Shown: piece by piece, positions 15,419 to 24,148 of the stretch
Numbering within the stretch: the stretch's first letter is position 1
How the letters are laid out: each line of letters starts with the position of its first letter
DNA from: Kineosporiaceae bacterium
Lineage (GTDB): Bacteria > Actinomycetota > Actinomycetes > Actinomycetales > Kineosporiaceae
NCBI GenBank assembly: GCA_016794595.1
Contig: JAEUJN010000043.1
Span: forward strand, 62,001-126,000
DNA: 64,000 nt
Direction of reading: 5' to 3'
The notes under the pieces: model-generated
The model's input: the letters and a program-made list of their open reading frames with translations, nothing else
Told to the model about the DNA's origin: nothing
Databases searched by the model: none
Translations under genes and position numbers: made by a program

Positions 15419-16417
15419 ATGGAGGCTCTCCCGCAGGACCCGACCGTCGCCGCCGAGCACCGCTGCCGAGCGGTGGTCGCCACCGGCTACGGCGGCCCCG
15501 AGGTGCTCGCCGTGGTCGCGATCGATCGCCCGACCCCCGGCCCCGGGCAGGTACTGGTCGAGGTGCACGCGGCGTCCGCCAACCCCTACGACCACAAGGT
15601 CTACAGCGGCGCCTTCGGCAGTGACCCGAACGCCCTGCCGTTGCGCCTGGGCTCCGAGGTGGCCGGGGTCGTGGCCGAGGTGGGCGAGCCCCCGACCGGG
15701 TTCGCGGTCGGTGACCCGGTGATCGCCCACCCGGTGCGCGGAGGGTACGCCTGCCACGTGCTGGCCGAGGCGGCGAACGTGTTCGCCCTCCCGGGAACGC
15801 TCCCCGTCGAGCAGGCGGCCGGGCTGCTGCTCACCGGGACCACCGCCGCCCACCTGCTCGCGGCCGTTGGCGGCGGCGGGGACGTGGGCGTGGGGGACAC
15901 CGTCCTGGTCCACGGCGCCGCCGGTGGGGTGGGCTCGATGGCCACCCAGCTCGCCGTCGTCCGGGGGGCGCGGGTGATCGGGACGGCGAGCCCCGCCCGC
16001 CAGGACGCCGTCCGGGCCCTGGGCGGTGAACCCGTGGCCTACGGGCGCGGCGAGACGACGCTCGCCGAGCGGGTGCGGGCGCTCGCCCCGGACGGCGTCG
16101 ACGCGGCGCTGGACACCGTCGGCACCGACGAGGCGATCGACACCTCGCTCGATCTGGTGGCCGACCGCCGCCGGATCGCCACCATCGCCGCGTTCGGCCG
16201 CGCGCCCGCGCTCGGGATTCACCTGCTCGGGCACGGACCCGGCGCCGACCCCGGGACGGCGCTGCGCGCTGCCGCCCGCGCCGACCTGGTGGCCCTGGCC
16301 GCCGCCGGCCGGCTCGCGGTCACCGTCGACCGGGTGCTCCCGCTGGAGGAGGTGGCGGCTGCCCACGCGCACCTGGCGAGCGGGCACGCCAGGGGCAAGG
16401 TGATCCTTCGGCCCTGA
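15419..16417 (+). CDS. NAD(P)H quinone reductase/zinc-type alcohol dehydrogenase family (MDR)
   Basis: A 332-aa medium-chain dehydrogenase/reductase. The GroES-like N-terminal half runs to about residue 130 (VEVHAASANPYDHKVYSGAFG). The nucleotide-binding half has the motif VHGAAGGVGSMA near 163-174. There is no catalytic zinc signature (GHE), so it belongs with quinone-oxidoreductase-like members that reduce quinones or enones with NADPH. ATG 15419 is the clear start, soon after the palindromic hairpin. No operon partner is adjacent; the next gene is convergent and 12 bp away. Confidence 0.88.
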   Translation: MEALPQDPTVAAEHRCRAVVATGYGGPEVLAVVAIDRPTPGPGQVLVEVHAASANPYDHKVYSGAFGSDPNALPLRLGSEVAGVVAEVGEPPTGFAVGDPVIAHPVRGGYACHVLAEAANVFALPGTLPVEQAAGLLLTGTTAAHLLAAVGGGGDVGVGDTVLVHGAAGGVGSMATQLAVVRGARVIGTASPARQDAVRALGGEPVAYGRGETTLAERVRALAPDGVDAALDTVGTDEAIDTSLDLVADRRRIATIAAFGRAPALGIHLLGHGPGADPGTALRAAARADLVALAAAGRLAVTVDRVLPLEEVAAAHAHLASGHARGKVILRP

Positions 16418-16429
16418 GGTTCGGCCGGC

Positions 16430-17404
16430 TCAGCCGGTGCGGGCGGCCAGCAACCGGCGCCGGTCGCTCAGGTACCGGCGCAGGCCCTCGCGCAGCGGCA
16501 GCGGCTGCCAGTCCAGGGTGGCGATCGCCCGTTCGGGCCGGGGTTCGGAACCGGCGGTGATGAAGTCGAGCTGGGCCCGGCACAGGATCGGACGGCGCCC
16601 CAGCGCCCGGCAGGCCGCCTCCAACGGCAGCACTGCGGCGTAGACCAGCGGTGCCGGCAGGGTGGGCGGTGCCAGGCTGTGGGCCTGGCGGCGCAGCTCC
16701 GCGGCCAGGGTCGGCAGGTCGCACATGCCGTCGCTGAGCAGGAAGGCGCCCTCGTGGTCCAGGGCGGAGACGATGCCGGCCGCCAGGGATTCGGCGTGGA
16801 TCACCGGGAACCTGCCGGGTAGCACCGCCGGCAGCCGCCAGACCCGCCGCGCCAGCAGGTTCTCGATCACCGATGTGAGGCCGTACCCGGTGTCCAGGCC
16901 GCCGTAGAGGGCGGCCGGGTGGATCGTGGTCAGCCGGACGCCGGTGCGCTCGGCGAAGGCCAGCGCGTCGGCGTAGGCGAGCCGCATCGCGCGGAAGTAC
17001 GCGGAGAGCTCGGACGGGTCGCTGAGCCGGTGGCTCTCCCGGATCAGACCGTCACGTGCGGCGAACACCTCGTAGGTCGAGATGTAGGTCAGCCGGCGCA
17101 CCTCCGAGGCCTCCAGGGCCTGCAGGAAGGTGGCGAGCACCCCGCGGTTGACCCGCTCGAAGACCGTCTCGTCGAGCACGTACTGCTCGGGCAGGCCGAC
17201 CCCGTAGATCGCGCAGTCCATCCCGGCCAGCGCGTCGGCGAACACCTCGTGGGTGAACTCGGGCGCGAGGTGCACCCGGACGTCCTCGCCGAAGGCCACC
17301 CGATCCGAGCGGACGAGCACCGTCAGGTCGTGTCCGGCCGCGGTCAGGGCGCCGGCCACCGCGTAGCCGACCTGTCCCGTCGCGCCGACCAGAAGGATCT
17401 TCAT
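16430..17404 (-). CDS. NAD-dependent epimerase/dehydratase family protein
   Basis: A 324-aa extended short-chain dehydrogenase. The Rossmann motif GATGQVG lies at residues 7-13, right after the ATG, which fixes the start at 17404 rather than further upstream. The central serine/threonine-tyrosine region reads RLTYISTYEVFAARDG and is followed by an atypical Y-x-x-x-R (YFRAMR), so the canonical Y-x-x-x-K catalytic pair is not obvious; it may be a reductase-like or non-catalytic member. HPAALYGG and a C-terminal substrate lobe are present. Substrate unknown. It is divergent from the serine-hydrolase gene. Confidence 0.82.
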   Translation of the reverse strand: MKILLVGATGQVGYAVAGALTAAGHDLTVLVRSDRVAFGEDVRVHLAPEFTHEVFADALAGMDCAIYGVGLPEQYVLDETVFERVNRGVLATFLQALEASEVRRLTYISTYEVFAARDGLIRESHRLSDPSELSAYFRAMRLAYADALAFAERTGVRLTTIHPAALYGGLDTGYGLTSVIENLLARRVWRLPAVLPGRFPVIHAESLAAGIVSALDHEGAFLLSDGMCDLPTLAAELRRQAHSLAPPTLPAPLVYAAVLPLEAACRALGRRPILCRAQLDFITAGSEPRPERAIATLDWQPLPLREGLRRYLSDRRRLLAARTG

Positions 17405-17498
17405 GCCGGTCAGGGTAGGGGTTGACGGCCCGGTTCGCCCTCCCCTTCCCGGCCCATCACCACAGCTGCTCGTCCAGGCAGGGTGGCAGGATCCCCCC

Positions 17499-19346
17499 GT
17501 GGTGGACATCGATCTCGACCTCGTCGAGCACCTGGTGGACGAGCACGTCGCCGCAGGTGCCCAGCCAGGGCTCGCCTACGGTGTGGTGGACGGCCTGCGG
17601 CTGGTTCACACCGGGGGGCGCGGCGTCCGTCGGGTGTCACCGGGTGACACCGCAGCGCCGGACGCCGACACGCTGTTCCGGATCGCCTCGATGACCAAGA
17701 GCTTCACGGCGGCGACCGTGCTCCGGTTGCGCGACGAGGGCTTGCTGCGGCTGGACGACGAGGTGGCGGGCTGGGTACCGCAACTCGCCGGCGTGCTGCC
17801 GACCGCGGACTCCGCACCGCTGACCGTGCGCGCGGTGCTGACCATGACCGCCGGGTGGCCGACCGACGATCCGTGGGGAGATCGTCAACAGTCATTGCCG
17901 GACAACGAGTTCGCCGCTCTGCTCGCCGGTGGGCTGAGCAGTGCCTGGGCCCCCGGCACGGTCGCCGAGTACAGCAACCTGGGCTATGCGGTGCTCGGCC
18001 GGGTGATCGCCGCAGCGGCCGGCGAGCCGTACCCGGACGCCGTCCGGCGGCGCCTGCTGTCGCCCCTGGGGATGGCCTCCACCGGGTTCACCGAGGACGT
18101 CGTGGACGCCGGGCGCCGGGCTCTGGGTCATCGCCTCACCGGAACACTGTGGGAGAGCGTGCCTTTCGACGCGCTCGGGGCCTTCGCCCCGATGGGTGGA
18201 CTGTTCAGCACGGTGCGCGACCTCGCCCGGTGGGTGGGTTTCCTGGCCGATGCCTTCCCGGCCCGGGACGGCCCCGACGACCCGATCCTGCGTCGGGCCT
18301 CCCGGCGGGAACTGCAACTGCCGCAAGCGATGTGGGCCCCGATCCAGGCCTGGCCGACGCTGGCCGAGCCGCCCGTGGTGCGGGGATTCGGCTACGGCCT
18401 CGGGCTGATGGTCGAGCGTGACCTGCGCCGGGGCACGTTCGTGCAGCACAGCGGCGGCTACCCCGGGTTCGGGTCGCACATGCGCTGGCACCCGGCCACC
18501 GGGCTGGGGGTGGTCGTGCTGGCCAACTCGACCTACGCCCCCGCGGGGCGGCTGGGGTCGCGTCTGCTGGACGCCGTGCTGGATTCCGCTCTCGACAGTG
18601 GGCTCGGGCGTGGGCTCGACGCTGGGCCTCACGCTGGGCTCGGTACCCGTCCGGCACCCCTCGTGCGCACCGGCCGCCTGGAGCCGGCGCCCTCCATGCG
18701 GCCGGAGACCACGGACGCCCGAGAGGCGGTCACCCGGCTGATCACCCGCTGGGACGACGACCTCGCCGGGCAGTGGCTGGCGATGAACGTCGACCTCGAT
18801 GAGCCCTTGGAGCGCCGGCGAACCCAGTGGGCCGACGCGGTGGCCCGGATCGGACCGCTGGCTCCCGACCCCGAGCCGAGCCCCGACCCCGGCGTCGACC
18901 CGACCACGATCCCGAACTCGCCGGCTCACGACAGCTGGTGGCTCCGGGGGCCCGGCGGGCGGATCCGGGTCGAGATCCAACTCACCCCCGAGGTGCCCCC
19001 GCGGGTCCAGACCCTCACCGTGACACCGGTTCCCGACCCGAGCGAGCAGCTGCTGGCGGTCGCCACCGAGTTCTGCCGGGCGAGCGCGAGCCCGGCGCCG
19101 ACCTGGCCGGCGGGTCTGCCGATCTCGCCGGGCATCGCCGAGGACGCCGTGCGCCAGCTCACCGTGGCCGCCGCCTGGTCCGGGCCCTGCCGCCTCGGGC
19201 CCGCCGTCGCGGGGGACGGCGCGACCACGGCGACGTTCCTGCTCGACGGCCGCCACCGGCTGCTGCTCGCCCTGGCCGTGGCCGACGGCGAGGTCGTCGA
19301 ACTCACCGTGACGCCGGGGTGGGCGCCGGTCAGACTGGGCCGGTGA
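17499..19346 (+). CDS. Beta-lactamase-related serine hydrolase with C-terminal extension
   Basis: A 615-aa class C-type serine hydrolase. The SxxK motif is S64-M-T-K67, the Y-x-N motif is YSN near residue 158, and the third motif is HSGGYPG near 317. There is no signal peptide, so it acts in the cytoplasm or is exported some other way. After the hydrolase fold (about 10-370), a variable linker carries repeated L/G-D-S/A-G-L units. It leads to an extra domain of about 180 residues (RLITRWDDDLAGQWLAMN, then WWLRGPGGRIRVEIQLTP) found in some actinobacterial esterases; its role is unknown. Two adjacent GTG codons (17499, 17502) are possible starts. Confidence 0.85.
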   Translation: MVDIDLDLVEHLVDEHVAAGAQPGLAYGVVDGLRLVHTGGRGVRRVSPGDTAAPDADTLFRIASMTKSFTAATVLRLRDEGLLRLDDEVAGWVPQLAGVLPTADSAPLTVRAVLTMTAGWPTDDPWGDRQQSLPDNEFAALLAGGLSSAWAPGTVAEYSNLGYAVLGRVIAAAAGEPYPDAVRRRLLSPLGMASTGFTEDVVDAGRRALGHRLTGTLWESVPFDALGAFAPMGGLFSTVRDLARWVGFLADAFPARDGPDDPILRRASRRELQLPQAMWAPIQAWPTLAEPPVVRGFGYGLGLMVERDLRRGTFVQHSGGYPGFGSHMRWHPATGLGVVVLANSTYAPAGRLGSRLLDAVLDSALDSGLGRGLDAGPHAGLGTRPAPLVRTGRLEPAPSMRPETTDAREAVTRLITRWDDDLAGQWLAMNVDLDEPLERRRTQWADAVARIGPLAPDPEPSPDPGVDPTTIPNSPAHDSWWLRGPGGRIRVEIQLTPEVPPRVQTLTVTPVPDPSEQLLAVATEFCRASASPAPTWPAGLPISPGIAEDAVRQLTVAAAWSGPCRLGPAVAGDGATTATFLLDGRHRLLLALAVADGEVVELTVTPGWAPVRLGR

Positions 19347-20509
19347 CCCCGGACGAGGTGAGTCCGACGCCACGGCGGACGCCGATCGTGGCCCGGACCG
19401 TGGCCCGAACCGTGGGCCTGGTCGTGGCCCCGACCCTGGGCCTTGTCGTGGCCCTCACCCTGGGCCTGGTGGCCACCGGCATCGGCAGCGGGATCGCAGT
19501 CCGGCACGCCGCTGCCGGGTCGTGGTCGATCCTCACGGCGGGCGGTTCCGCGGTGGCGATGCTCGGTCTGGTCCTGACGGGGATCGGCGTCCGGGGGCTC
19601 TGGCGCGGCACCCGCCGGTGGTGGCGCCTGCTCGCCCTACCGGGCACACTCGCCGCCCTCGGCCTCCTCTACGCCTGCGTGATCGCGGCCATGGCCACGG
19701 TGGTCCCGCCGACCCCGCTCGGTGCCGGTGGCCCACACCAGCTCGGACCGGCCGCCCACGAGGTGCGGATCGAGACCGCGGACGGCGCCCCGCTGGCGGC
19801 CTGGTACCTGCCCTCGCGCACCGGAGCGGCCGTCGTCCTGCGTCATGGCTCGGGCAGTACCCGCACGGCCACCTTGCCCCAGGCGGCTGTGCTCGCCCGG
19901 CATGGCTACGGAGTACTGATGATCGATGCCCGAGGGCACGGGAACAGCGGCGGGCGGGGCATGGACCTGGGGTGGTTCGGCGAGCGGGACACCGCGGCGG
20001 CGGTCGACTTCCTGCTGGCGCGCGGCGACGTCCGCGACGGCCGGGTGGGACTGGTCGGCCTGTCCATGGGGGGCGAGGAGGCGATCGGTGCCGCCGGCGC
20101 CGACCCCCGGGTGCGGGTGGTGGTCGCCGAGGGCGCGACCGCCCGGACCGCCGCCGACAAGGACGCCTGGTTGCCGGGCGGCGTCCCGGGCGCCGTCCAG
20201 CGGGGCCTGGACCGGCTCACCGACGTGGCGGTGCGATCGATGACACCCGCCCCGAGACCACCCACCCTGGCGGATGCGGTCCGACGGGCGGGCAGGACGC
20301 CGTTCCTGCTGATCACCGCCGGGACCAGGCCGGACGAACAGCGGGCCGCCGAGGTGCTGCGCCGCCTCGCCCCCGAGCGGGTGCAGGTGTGGACGGTCGC
20401 GGGGGCGGAGCACACCGCCGGGCTGCGCGCGGCGCCCGATGAGTGGGAGCGACGGGTGATCGCGGCCCTGGACGAGGCGCTCGAACCCGCTACCCTGCCC
20501 GCGCCATGA
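19343..20509 (+). CDS. Membrane-anchored alpha/beta hydrolase
   Basis: A 388-aa protein. The GTG at 19343 overlaps the preceding stop (GTGA). Three hydrophobic segments (about residues 25-45, 55-75 and 95-115) place the hydrolase at the membrane. The soluble part has the nucleophile elbow GLSMGG and the conserved strand YGVLMIDARGHGNSGG. The acid and histidine follow in LLITAGTRPDEQ and GAEHTAGL. It resembles alpha/beta hydrolases predicted to act on lipids or peptides; substrate unknown. It is the middle member of a tightly coupled three-gene unit. Confidence 0.85.
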   Translation: MTPDEVSPTPRRTPIVARTVARTVGLVVAPTLGLVVALTLGLVATGIGSGIAVRHAAAGSWSILTAGGSAVAMLGLVLTGIGVRGLWRGTRRWWRLLALPGTLAALGLLYACVIAAMATVVPPTPLGAGGPHQLGPAAHEVRIETADGAPLAAWYLPSRTGAAVVLRHGSGSTRTATLPQAAVLARHGYGVLMIDARGHGNSGGRGMDLGWFGERDTAAAVDFLLARGDVRDGRVGLVGLSMGGEEAIGAAGADPRVRVVVAEGATARTAADKDAWLPGGVPGAVQRGLDRLTDVAVRSMTPAPRPPTLADAVRRAGRTPFLLITAGTRPDEQRAAEVLRRLAPERVQVWTVAGAEHTAGLRAAPDEWERRVIAALDEALEPATLPAP

Positions 20510-21054
20510 GACGACGAATCTGCGTGTTCTGTGGGTCCTCCCCCGGCGTCGATCCCGCTCACCGCGCCGCCGCGGCCGAGCTGGGACGCCGGATCGCCGA
20601 GGCCGGCTGGGGCGTGGTCTACGGCGGGGCATCGGTCGGGCTGATGGGGGCGGTCGCCGACGCCGCCCTCGCCGCCGGCGGGGAGGTGATCGGCGTGATC
20701 CCCCGGGAGCTGTTCGCCGCCGAGGTGCCGCACACCGGGCTGAGCGAGCTGCACCAGGTGCCGGACATGCACGCGCGCAAGGCCCTGATGTACGACCGGG
20801 CGGACGCCTTCGCCGTCCTGCCGGGAGGGCTCGGCACGCTGGAGGAACTCTTCGAGGCCGCCACCTGGAACCAGCTCGGCCTGCACGGCCGGCTCAAACC
20901 GATCGCCCTGCTCAACGTGGGCGGGTTCTACGACCCGCTGATCCACCTGCTGGACCACGCGACCTCCGCCGGGTTCGTCTCACCACACTGGCGAGCCACC
21001 ATCGCGGACGCCGCCACGGCCGCCGAGGTGCTGGACCGGCTGGCCGCGGGCTGA
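20506..21054 (+). CDS. LOG family protein (nucleoside 5'-monophosphate phosphoribohydrolase)
   Basis: A 182-aa Rossmann-fold protein of the TIGR00730/LOG family. It starts ICVFCGSSPG, has the GWGVVYGGASVGLMG loop, and carries the signature PGGLGTLEELFE at about residue 105, which binds the phosphoribosyl moiety. LOG enzymes hydrolyse cytokinin-type or other adenosine monophosphates to base plus ribose 5-phosphate. Bacterial members may act on purine nucleotides generally. ATG 20506 overlaps the hydrolase stop (ATGA), so the three genes from 17499 are one translationally coupled unit. Confidence 0.9.
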   Translation: MRRRICVFCGSSPGVDPAHRAAAAELGRRIAEAGWGVVYGGASVGLMGAVADAALAAGGEVIGVIPRELFAAEVPHTGLSELHQVPDMHARKALMYDRADAFAVLPGGLGTLEELFEAATWNQLGLHGRLKPIALLNVGGFYDPLIHLLDHATSAGFVSPHWRATIADAATAAEVLDRLAAG

Positions 21055-21098
21055 GCCGACCGTGGCCGGCCGGGCCGGCGAGCGGACCGGCGACAGGA

Positions 21099-21125
21099 CT
21101 GGCGGAGGTCAGCGATCTCCGCCAG
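21099..21125. terminator. Hairpin between convergent LOG and ankyrin genes
   Basis: The arm CTGGCGGAG (21099-21107) pairs with CTCCGCCAG (21117-21125) around a 9-base loop. It sits 45 bp after the LOG stop and 16 bp after the ankyrin-gene stop, so it may end both transcripts. There is no T-run, as usual in such GC-rich genomes. Confidence 0.55.
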
Positions 21126-21140
21126 GGTCCGAGATCCGGG

Positions 21141-22406
21141 TCAGCCCGGCTCGGGTGTGGCCTGCCGCAGCACCATGGCCACCTCGCCCTGGCAGGCGTA
21201 CTCGGCCCAGCCGAGCGGCGTGGCGTCATGGACGGCGTCGCGCAGCGTGGGGTCGGCCCCGGCCTCCAGCAACGCGCGCACCAGGGCGACGTCGCCGGCG
21301 AAGGCGGCCACATGCAGGGCGGTCCGGCCATCGACCACGGCGTCGACATCGGCACCGGACCGCAGCGCGCCGAGGACCTGGCCGGGTGTCCTGGACCGAT
21401 GGATCAGCGGCCGGCGGTCCGGCCCCTCGGCCGGCGGGCGCTCGGTGCCCCACCCGTGCCGCGCCAGCAGCGCCAGGCGCTCGGCGAACCCGTGCTGCGC
21501 GGCGTACTCGACCTGACGCTGCAGCATCTGCTCGACCGTCTGCGCGCTGGCGCCCAACCGCTTCTGCCACACGCTCGGCGCGGCGCCCAGACCGAACTCG
21601 AAGAGCAACTCGAGGTAGCTGTCGTCGGCCCGGAACATCCGGTTGTACAAGGCCTGACCGTCGTTCGGGTCGGCGCCGCGGGTGAGCAGCAGCCGGGCCA
21701 ACTCCTGCTCCTGCGGGTGGCGCGGCTGGCGTCCGGCGCCCTGCTCGCCTTCCCCGAACACGCCGGTCAGGGCCGTGAAAGGCGGGGTCAGCCCCTGCCA
21801 CAGGAATCCGGCGTTCACGTCGGCACCGGCATCGAGCAGCACCTCGGCCGCCGCCACGGCGTCCACGGGTGACACCCGCGAGTACGTCAGGTACAGCAGC
21901 GGCGCCCACCCGAACGGACCGCCCTCCCGGCTCGCGGCCGCCGGATCCTCGCGCAGGTGAGCAGCCAGGACGTGCGGATCGGCGGCCGCCGCCGCGGCGT
22001 GAGTGCTCCGATCCGGCAGGTCGGGATGCGCAGAGAGCAGGCGGGCTGCGACGGCCCGACGGTCAGGGTGATCCAGCTGGCTGTAGGTGAGGCAGGCCTG
22101 ACGGCAGAAGGCATCCGCCGGGTCTTCCTCGGCCGGCGCCTCGGCGGCGGGGTCGCGTCCCAGCGACGCGACCAGGTCCTGGTGGCGGCGGATCGCGGGC
22201 CAACTGGGGAAGCCGTGGGCCCGGGCGACGACGAGTTGCGCGGCGTGCAGCGGAAAGTCCACGGGATCGGCGGGGGCGCCCTCCGGGTGGTGGGCCGTCA
22301 CCAGCTCCAGCGCCGCTGGATCGCCCTCACGGACGGCGCGCTGCAGGCGACGGGAATCACGCCGGAACCGTTGCAGGTCAGGGTTGTTGGGCAGGTTCGG
22401 GGCCAC
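21141..22406 (-). CDS. Ankyrin-repeat protein
   Basis: A 421-aa soluble protein with no signal peptide. Recognisable ankyrin units include VEVLLDAGADVNAG-like segments at about 185-200, LARLLLTRGADPN at about 245, and a well-formed pair near the C-terminus (GRTALHVAAFAGDVALVRALLEAGADPTLRDAVHDATPLGWA split over about 375-405). The N-terminal 120 residues start from a basic helix and include DPVDFPLHAAQLVVARAHGF. Ankyrin repeats bind other proteins; no partner can be inferred from context. It may be transcribed alone. Confidence 0.8.
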   Translation of the reverse strand: MAPNLPNNPDLQRFRRDSRRLQRAVREGDPAALELVTAHHPEGAPADPVDFPLHAAQLVVARAHGFPSWPAIRRHQDLVASLGRDPAAEAPAEEDPADAFCRQACLTYSQLDHPDRRAVAARLLSAHPDLPDRSTHAAAAAADPHVLAAHLREDPAAASREGGPFGWAPLLYLTYSRVSPVDAVAAAEVLLDAGADVNAGFLWQGLTPPFTALTGVFGEGEQGAGRQPRHPQEQELARLLLTRGADPNDGQALYNRMFRADDSYLELLFEFGLGAAPSVWQKRLGASAQTVEQMLQRQVEYAAQHGFAERLALLARHGWGTERPPAEGPDRRPLIHRSRTPGQVLGALRSGADVDAVVDGRTALHVAAFAGDVALVRALLEAGADPTLRDAVHDATPLGWAEYACQGEVAMVLRQATPEPG

Positions 22407-22595
22407 GACGGCCTCCTCTCGTCATCCGATGTCCGCTGCGTCGGAGAAAGGAGGGTCGCGAGTCGTGATACACGAATTGCTCCAGGGGGGCCGAGCCCCT
22501 TCCCGCGGACCGGTGGCGACCTGGGCGCCAGGTCCATGCTACGCGGCCAGACCCGCCCGGCCGAGCGTTCGGGCGTCGTCCGGGCACGCCGAGGC

Positions 22596-23180
22596 TCAGC
22601 CGGCCGACGTCCAGGCTGGGTCGCGGCCGATGAATCCGATGAGACGAGTCTGCGCATCGGCGTCGGCCGGCACCGGCACCCGGCTGCCGAACTGACCCGA
22701 GGCCCGGATCATGTCCTCCATCGACTCCATGCCACCGACCAGCTCCCCGCACAGGTCGGCGTCCAGCCGGTCGTCCTGGCCGGTCGCCCGGGCGAGATCC
22801 CAGGTGTGCATGAACACGTCGACCGTGTAGAACCGGTCGATCAGCGCGGTCAACGGCATCGCGCCGAACCGCGGGTCGTCAACGATCCGGGACGACGCGG
22901 GGTCATCGAGCAACTCCTGCACCGCGGCTGTGTGGGCATCCCACGCGGCCACGGGATCGTCGTCCACGCTCGGCCCCTGCCGGTTCAGGTCGACCCCGGC
23001 CACCGAGCCGAGGAAGCCCGGCAGCCAGTCGATCAGGTGCCGGACGACATCGCGCGCCTGCCATTGTGCGACCGGCGTCGGAGCCGCCCAGGCGCCGATG
23101 GCGTCCGCACCCTTCACCCGGTCGGCGAAGGTGGCGGCCACGACACGATGACGGGCGCCGGGTTCGGTGGGCAGTGCCAT
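22596..23180 (-). CDS. TIGR03086-type DinB-fold protein (mycothiol-dependent maleylpyruvate isomerase-like)
   Basis: A 194-aa four-helix protein. It has the conserved QWQARDVVRHLIDWLPGFL helix, the helix with LIDRFYTVDVFMHTWDLARATGQDDRLD, and metal-ligand histidines spaced as in the DinB/MDMPI family. These proteins bind a divalent metal and often use mycothiol, which fits an actinobacterium. It follows the AHSA1-type gene by 6 bp on the same strand, the last of a three-gene ArsR operon. Its reaction is unknown; detoxification by thiol transfer is a guess from the family. Confidence 0.83.
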   Translation of the reverse strand: MALPTEPGARHRVVAATFADRVKGADAIGAWAAPTPVAQWQARDVVRHLIDWLPGFLGSVAGVDLNRQGPSVDDDPVAAWDAHTAAVQELLDDPASSRIVDDPRFGAMPLTALIDRFYTVDVFMHTWDLARATGQDDRLDADLCGELVGGMESMEDMIRASGQFGSRVPVPADADAQTRLIGFIGRDPAWTSAG

Positions 23181-23186
23181 GACTGA

Positions 23187-23693
23187 TCAGAGCCTTCCGT
23201 CGGCGAGCAGGGCGTCGAGCTTGGCGTAGCCGTCGTTCACCCCGACGTCCATCCCGCTGCGCAGCATGGTGTCGCGGTCCTCGAAGCTGTCGCACAGCGA
23301 CTGGGCGTGCAGCCGGGTCCGGCCGTCGCCCAGATCCTCGAAGGTCAGGGTCTCCAGCGCCACCCCGTCGGGCATGCCCTCCCAGGTGAAGGTCTGCACG
23401 ATCCGGTCGGGGCGCACCTCGTGGAAGCAGCCGTGGAAGGCGAACTCCATGCCGTCCGAGCCGTCACCGTGCTGGGCGACGTACCGCCAGCTGCCGCCCG
23501 TGCGGGCGTCCCACACGTCGATCGTGGTTCGCATGCCATGCGGGCCGACCCACTGGGTGAACAGCTCGGGGTCGGTGTGGGCCCGCAGCAGCTGCGCGGG
23601 CGTGGCGGCGAAGTCCCGGGTGATCCGGATCGCCGGCACCGTGGGGTCGGCCTCGATGGTCGCCTCGGTGATCAGCTGTCGGATGGTGGTCAT
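23187..23693 (-). CDS. AHSA1/SRPBCC family protein
   Basis: A 168-aa START-like hydrophobic-pocket protein of the activator-of-Hsp90 C-terminal class. It opens with ITRDFAATPAQLLRAHTDPELFTQWVGP and has GGSWRYVAQ, GCFHEVRPDRIVQTF and LTFEDLGDGRTRL. ATG 23693 overlaps the stop of the ArsR gene by 4 bases, so the pair is translationally coupled. ArsR-AHSA1 pairs are very common in actinobacteria; the ligand and role remain unknown. Confidence 0.88.
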   Translation of the reverse strand: MTTIRQLITEATIEADPTVPAIRITRDFAATPAQLLRAHTDPELFTQWVGPHGMRTTIDVWDARTGGSWRYVAQHGDGSDGMEFAFHGCFHEVRPDRIVQTFTWEGMPDGVALETLTFEDLGDGRTRLHAQSLCDSFEDRDTMLRSGMDVGVNDGYAKLDALLADGRL

Positions 23694-24076
23694 GATGCGG
23701 TTCCCTCCTGTGGGGTCGATGGCGCGGTCTCGGGGTTCTCGGCGTACTGCAGGGCGGCGAGGACGGCGTCCAGGCGCTGGTAGCGCTGTTCGGCCTGGCG
23801 GCGATAGCGCTCGATCCACTTCGTCATCAGGTCGAACACCTCCGCCTCCAGATGCACCGGACGCCGCTGCGCGTCCCGGCCGCGACTGACCAGACCGGCC
23901 TCCTCGAGCACCTTGAGGTGCTTGGACACCGCCTGCACGCTGACGTCGTACGGGGCGGCGAGCTCGCCCACCGTGGCGTCGCCCACCGTGAGCCGGGCGA
24001 CCATGTCGCGCCGGGTGGGATCGGCCAGGGCGGCGAAGACCCTGGAGAGTTGTTCCGAGGAGTGCTGATCGGTCAT
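23690..24076 (-). CDS. ArsR-family HTH repressor
   Basis: A 128-aa winged-helix regulator. The helix-turn-helix reads LADPTRRDMVARL ... VGELAAPYDVSVQAVSKHLKVLEEAGLVSRGRDAQRRP (residues about 17-70). No metal-binding cysteine pair (ELCVCD) is present, so it is not a metal sensor of the classic type. The C-terminal helix contains KWIERYRRQAEQRY, typical of the group paired with AHSA1 proteins. Two matching dyads upstream (24081-24106 and 24133-24148) are its probable operators, which would give autorepression of the three-gene unit. Confidence 0.9.
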   Translation of the reverse strand: MTDQHSSEQLSRVFAALADPTRRDMVARLTVGDATVGELAAPYDVSVQAVSKHLKVLEEAGLVSRGRDAQRRPVHLEAEVFDLMTKWIERYRRQAEQRYQRLDAVLAALQYAENPETAPSTPQEGTAS

Positions 24077-24080
24077 GTCG

Positions 24081-24106
24081 CTTCCTCAACCGTTTGGTTG
24101 AGGAAG
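24081..24106. promoter_or_regulatory. Probable ArsR operator 1
   Basis: A perfect inverted repeat: CTTCCTCAACC (24081-24091), spacer GTTT, GGTTGAGGAAG (24096-24106). It lies 5 bp before the arsR-type start codon and so would overlap the transcription or translation start. It shares TCAACC-N4-GGTTGA with the second site. Confidence 0.7.
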
Positions 24107-24132
24107 ACCGTACGACCGCTTCCAGCTGGTTG

Positions 24133-24148
24133 TCAACCGACTGGTTGA
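24133..24148. promoter_or_regulatory. Probable ArsR operator 2
   Basis: TCAACC-GACT-GGTTGA, the same dyad as operator 1 with a different 4-base spacer, centred 47 bp away. It overlaps the last codons and stop of the upstream glycosyltransferase gene, so the arsR promoter probably lies between the two dyads. Confidence 0.65.
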
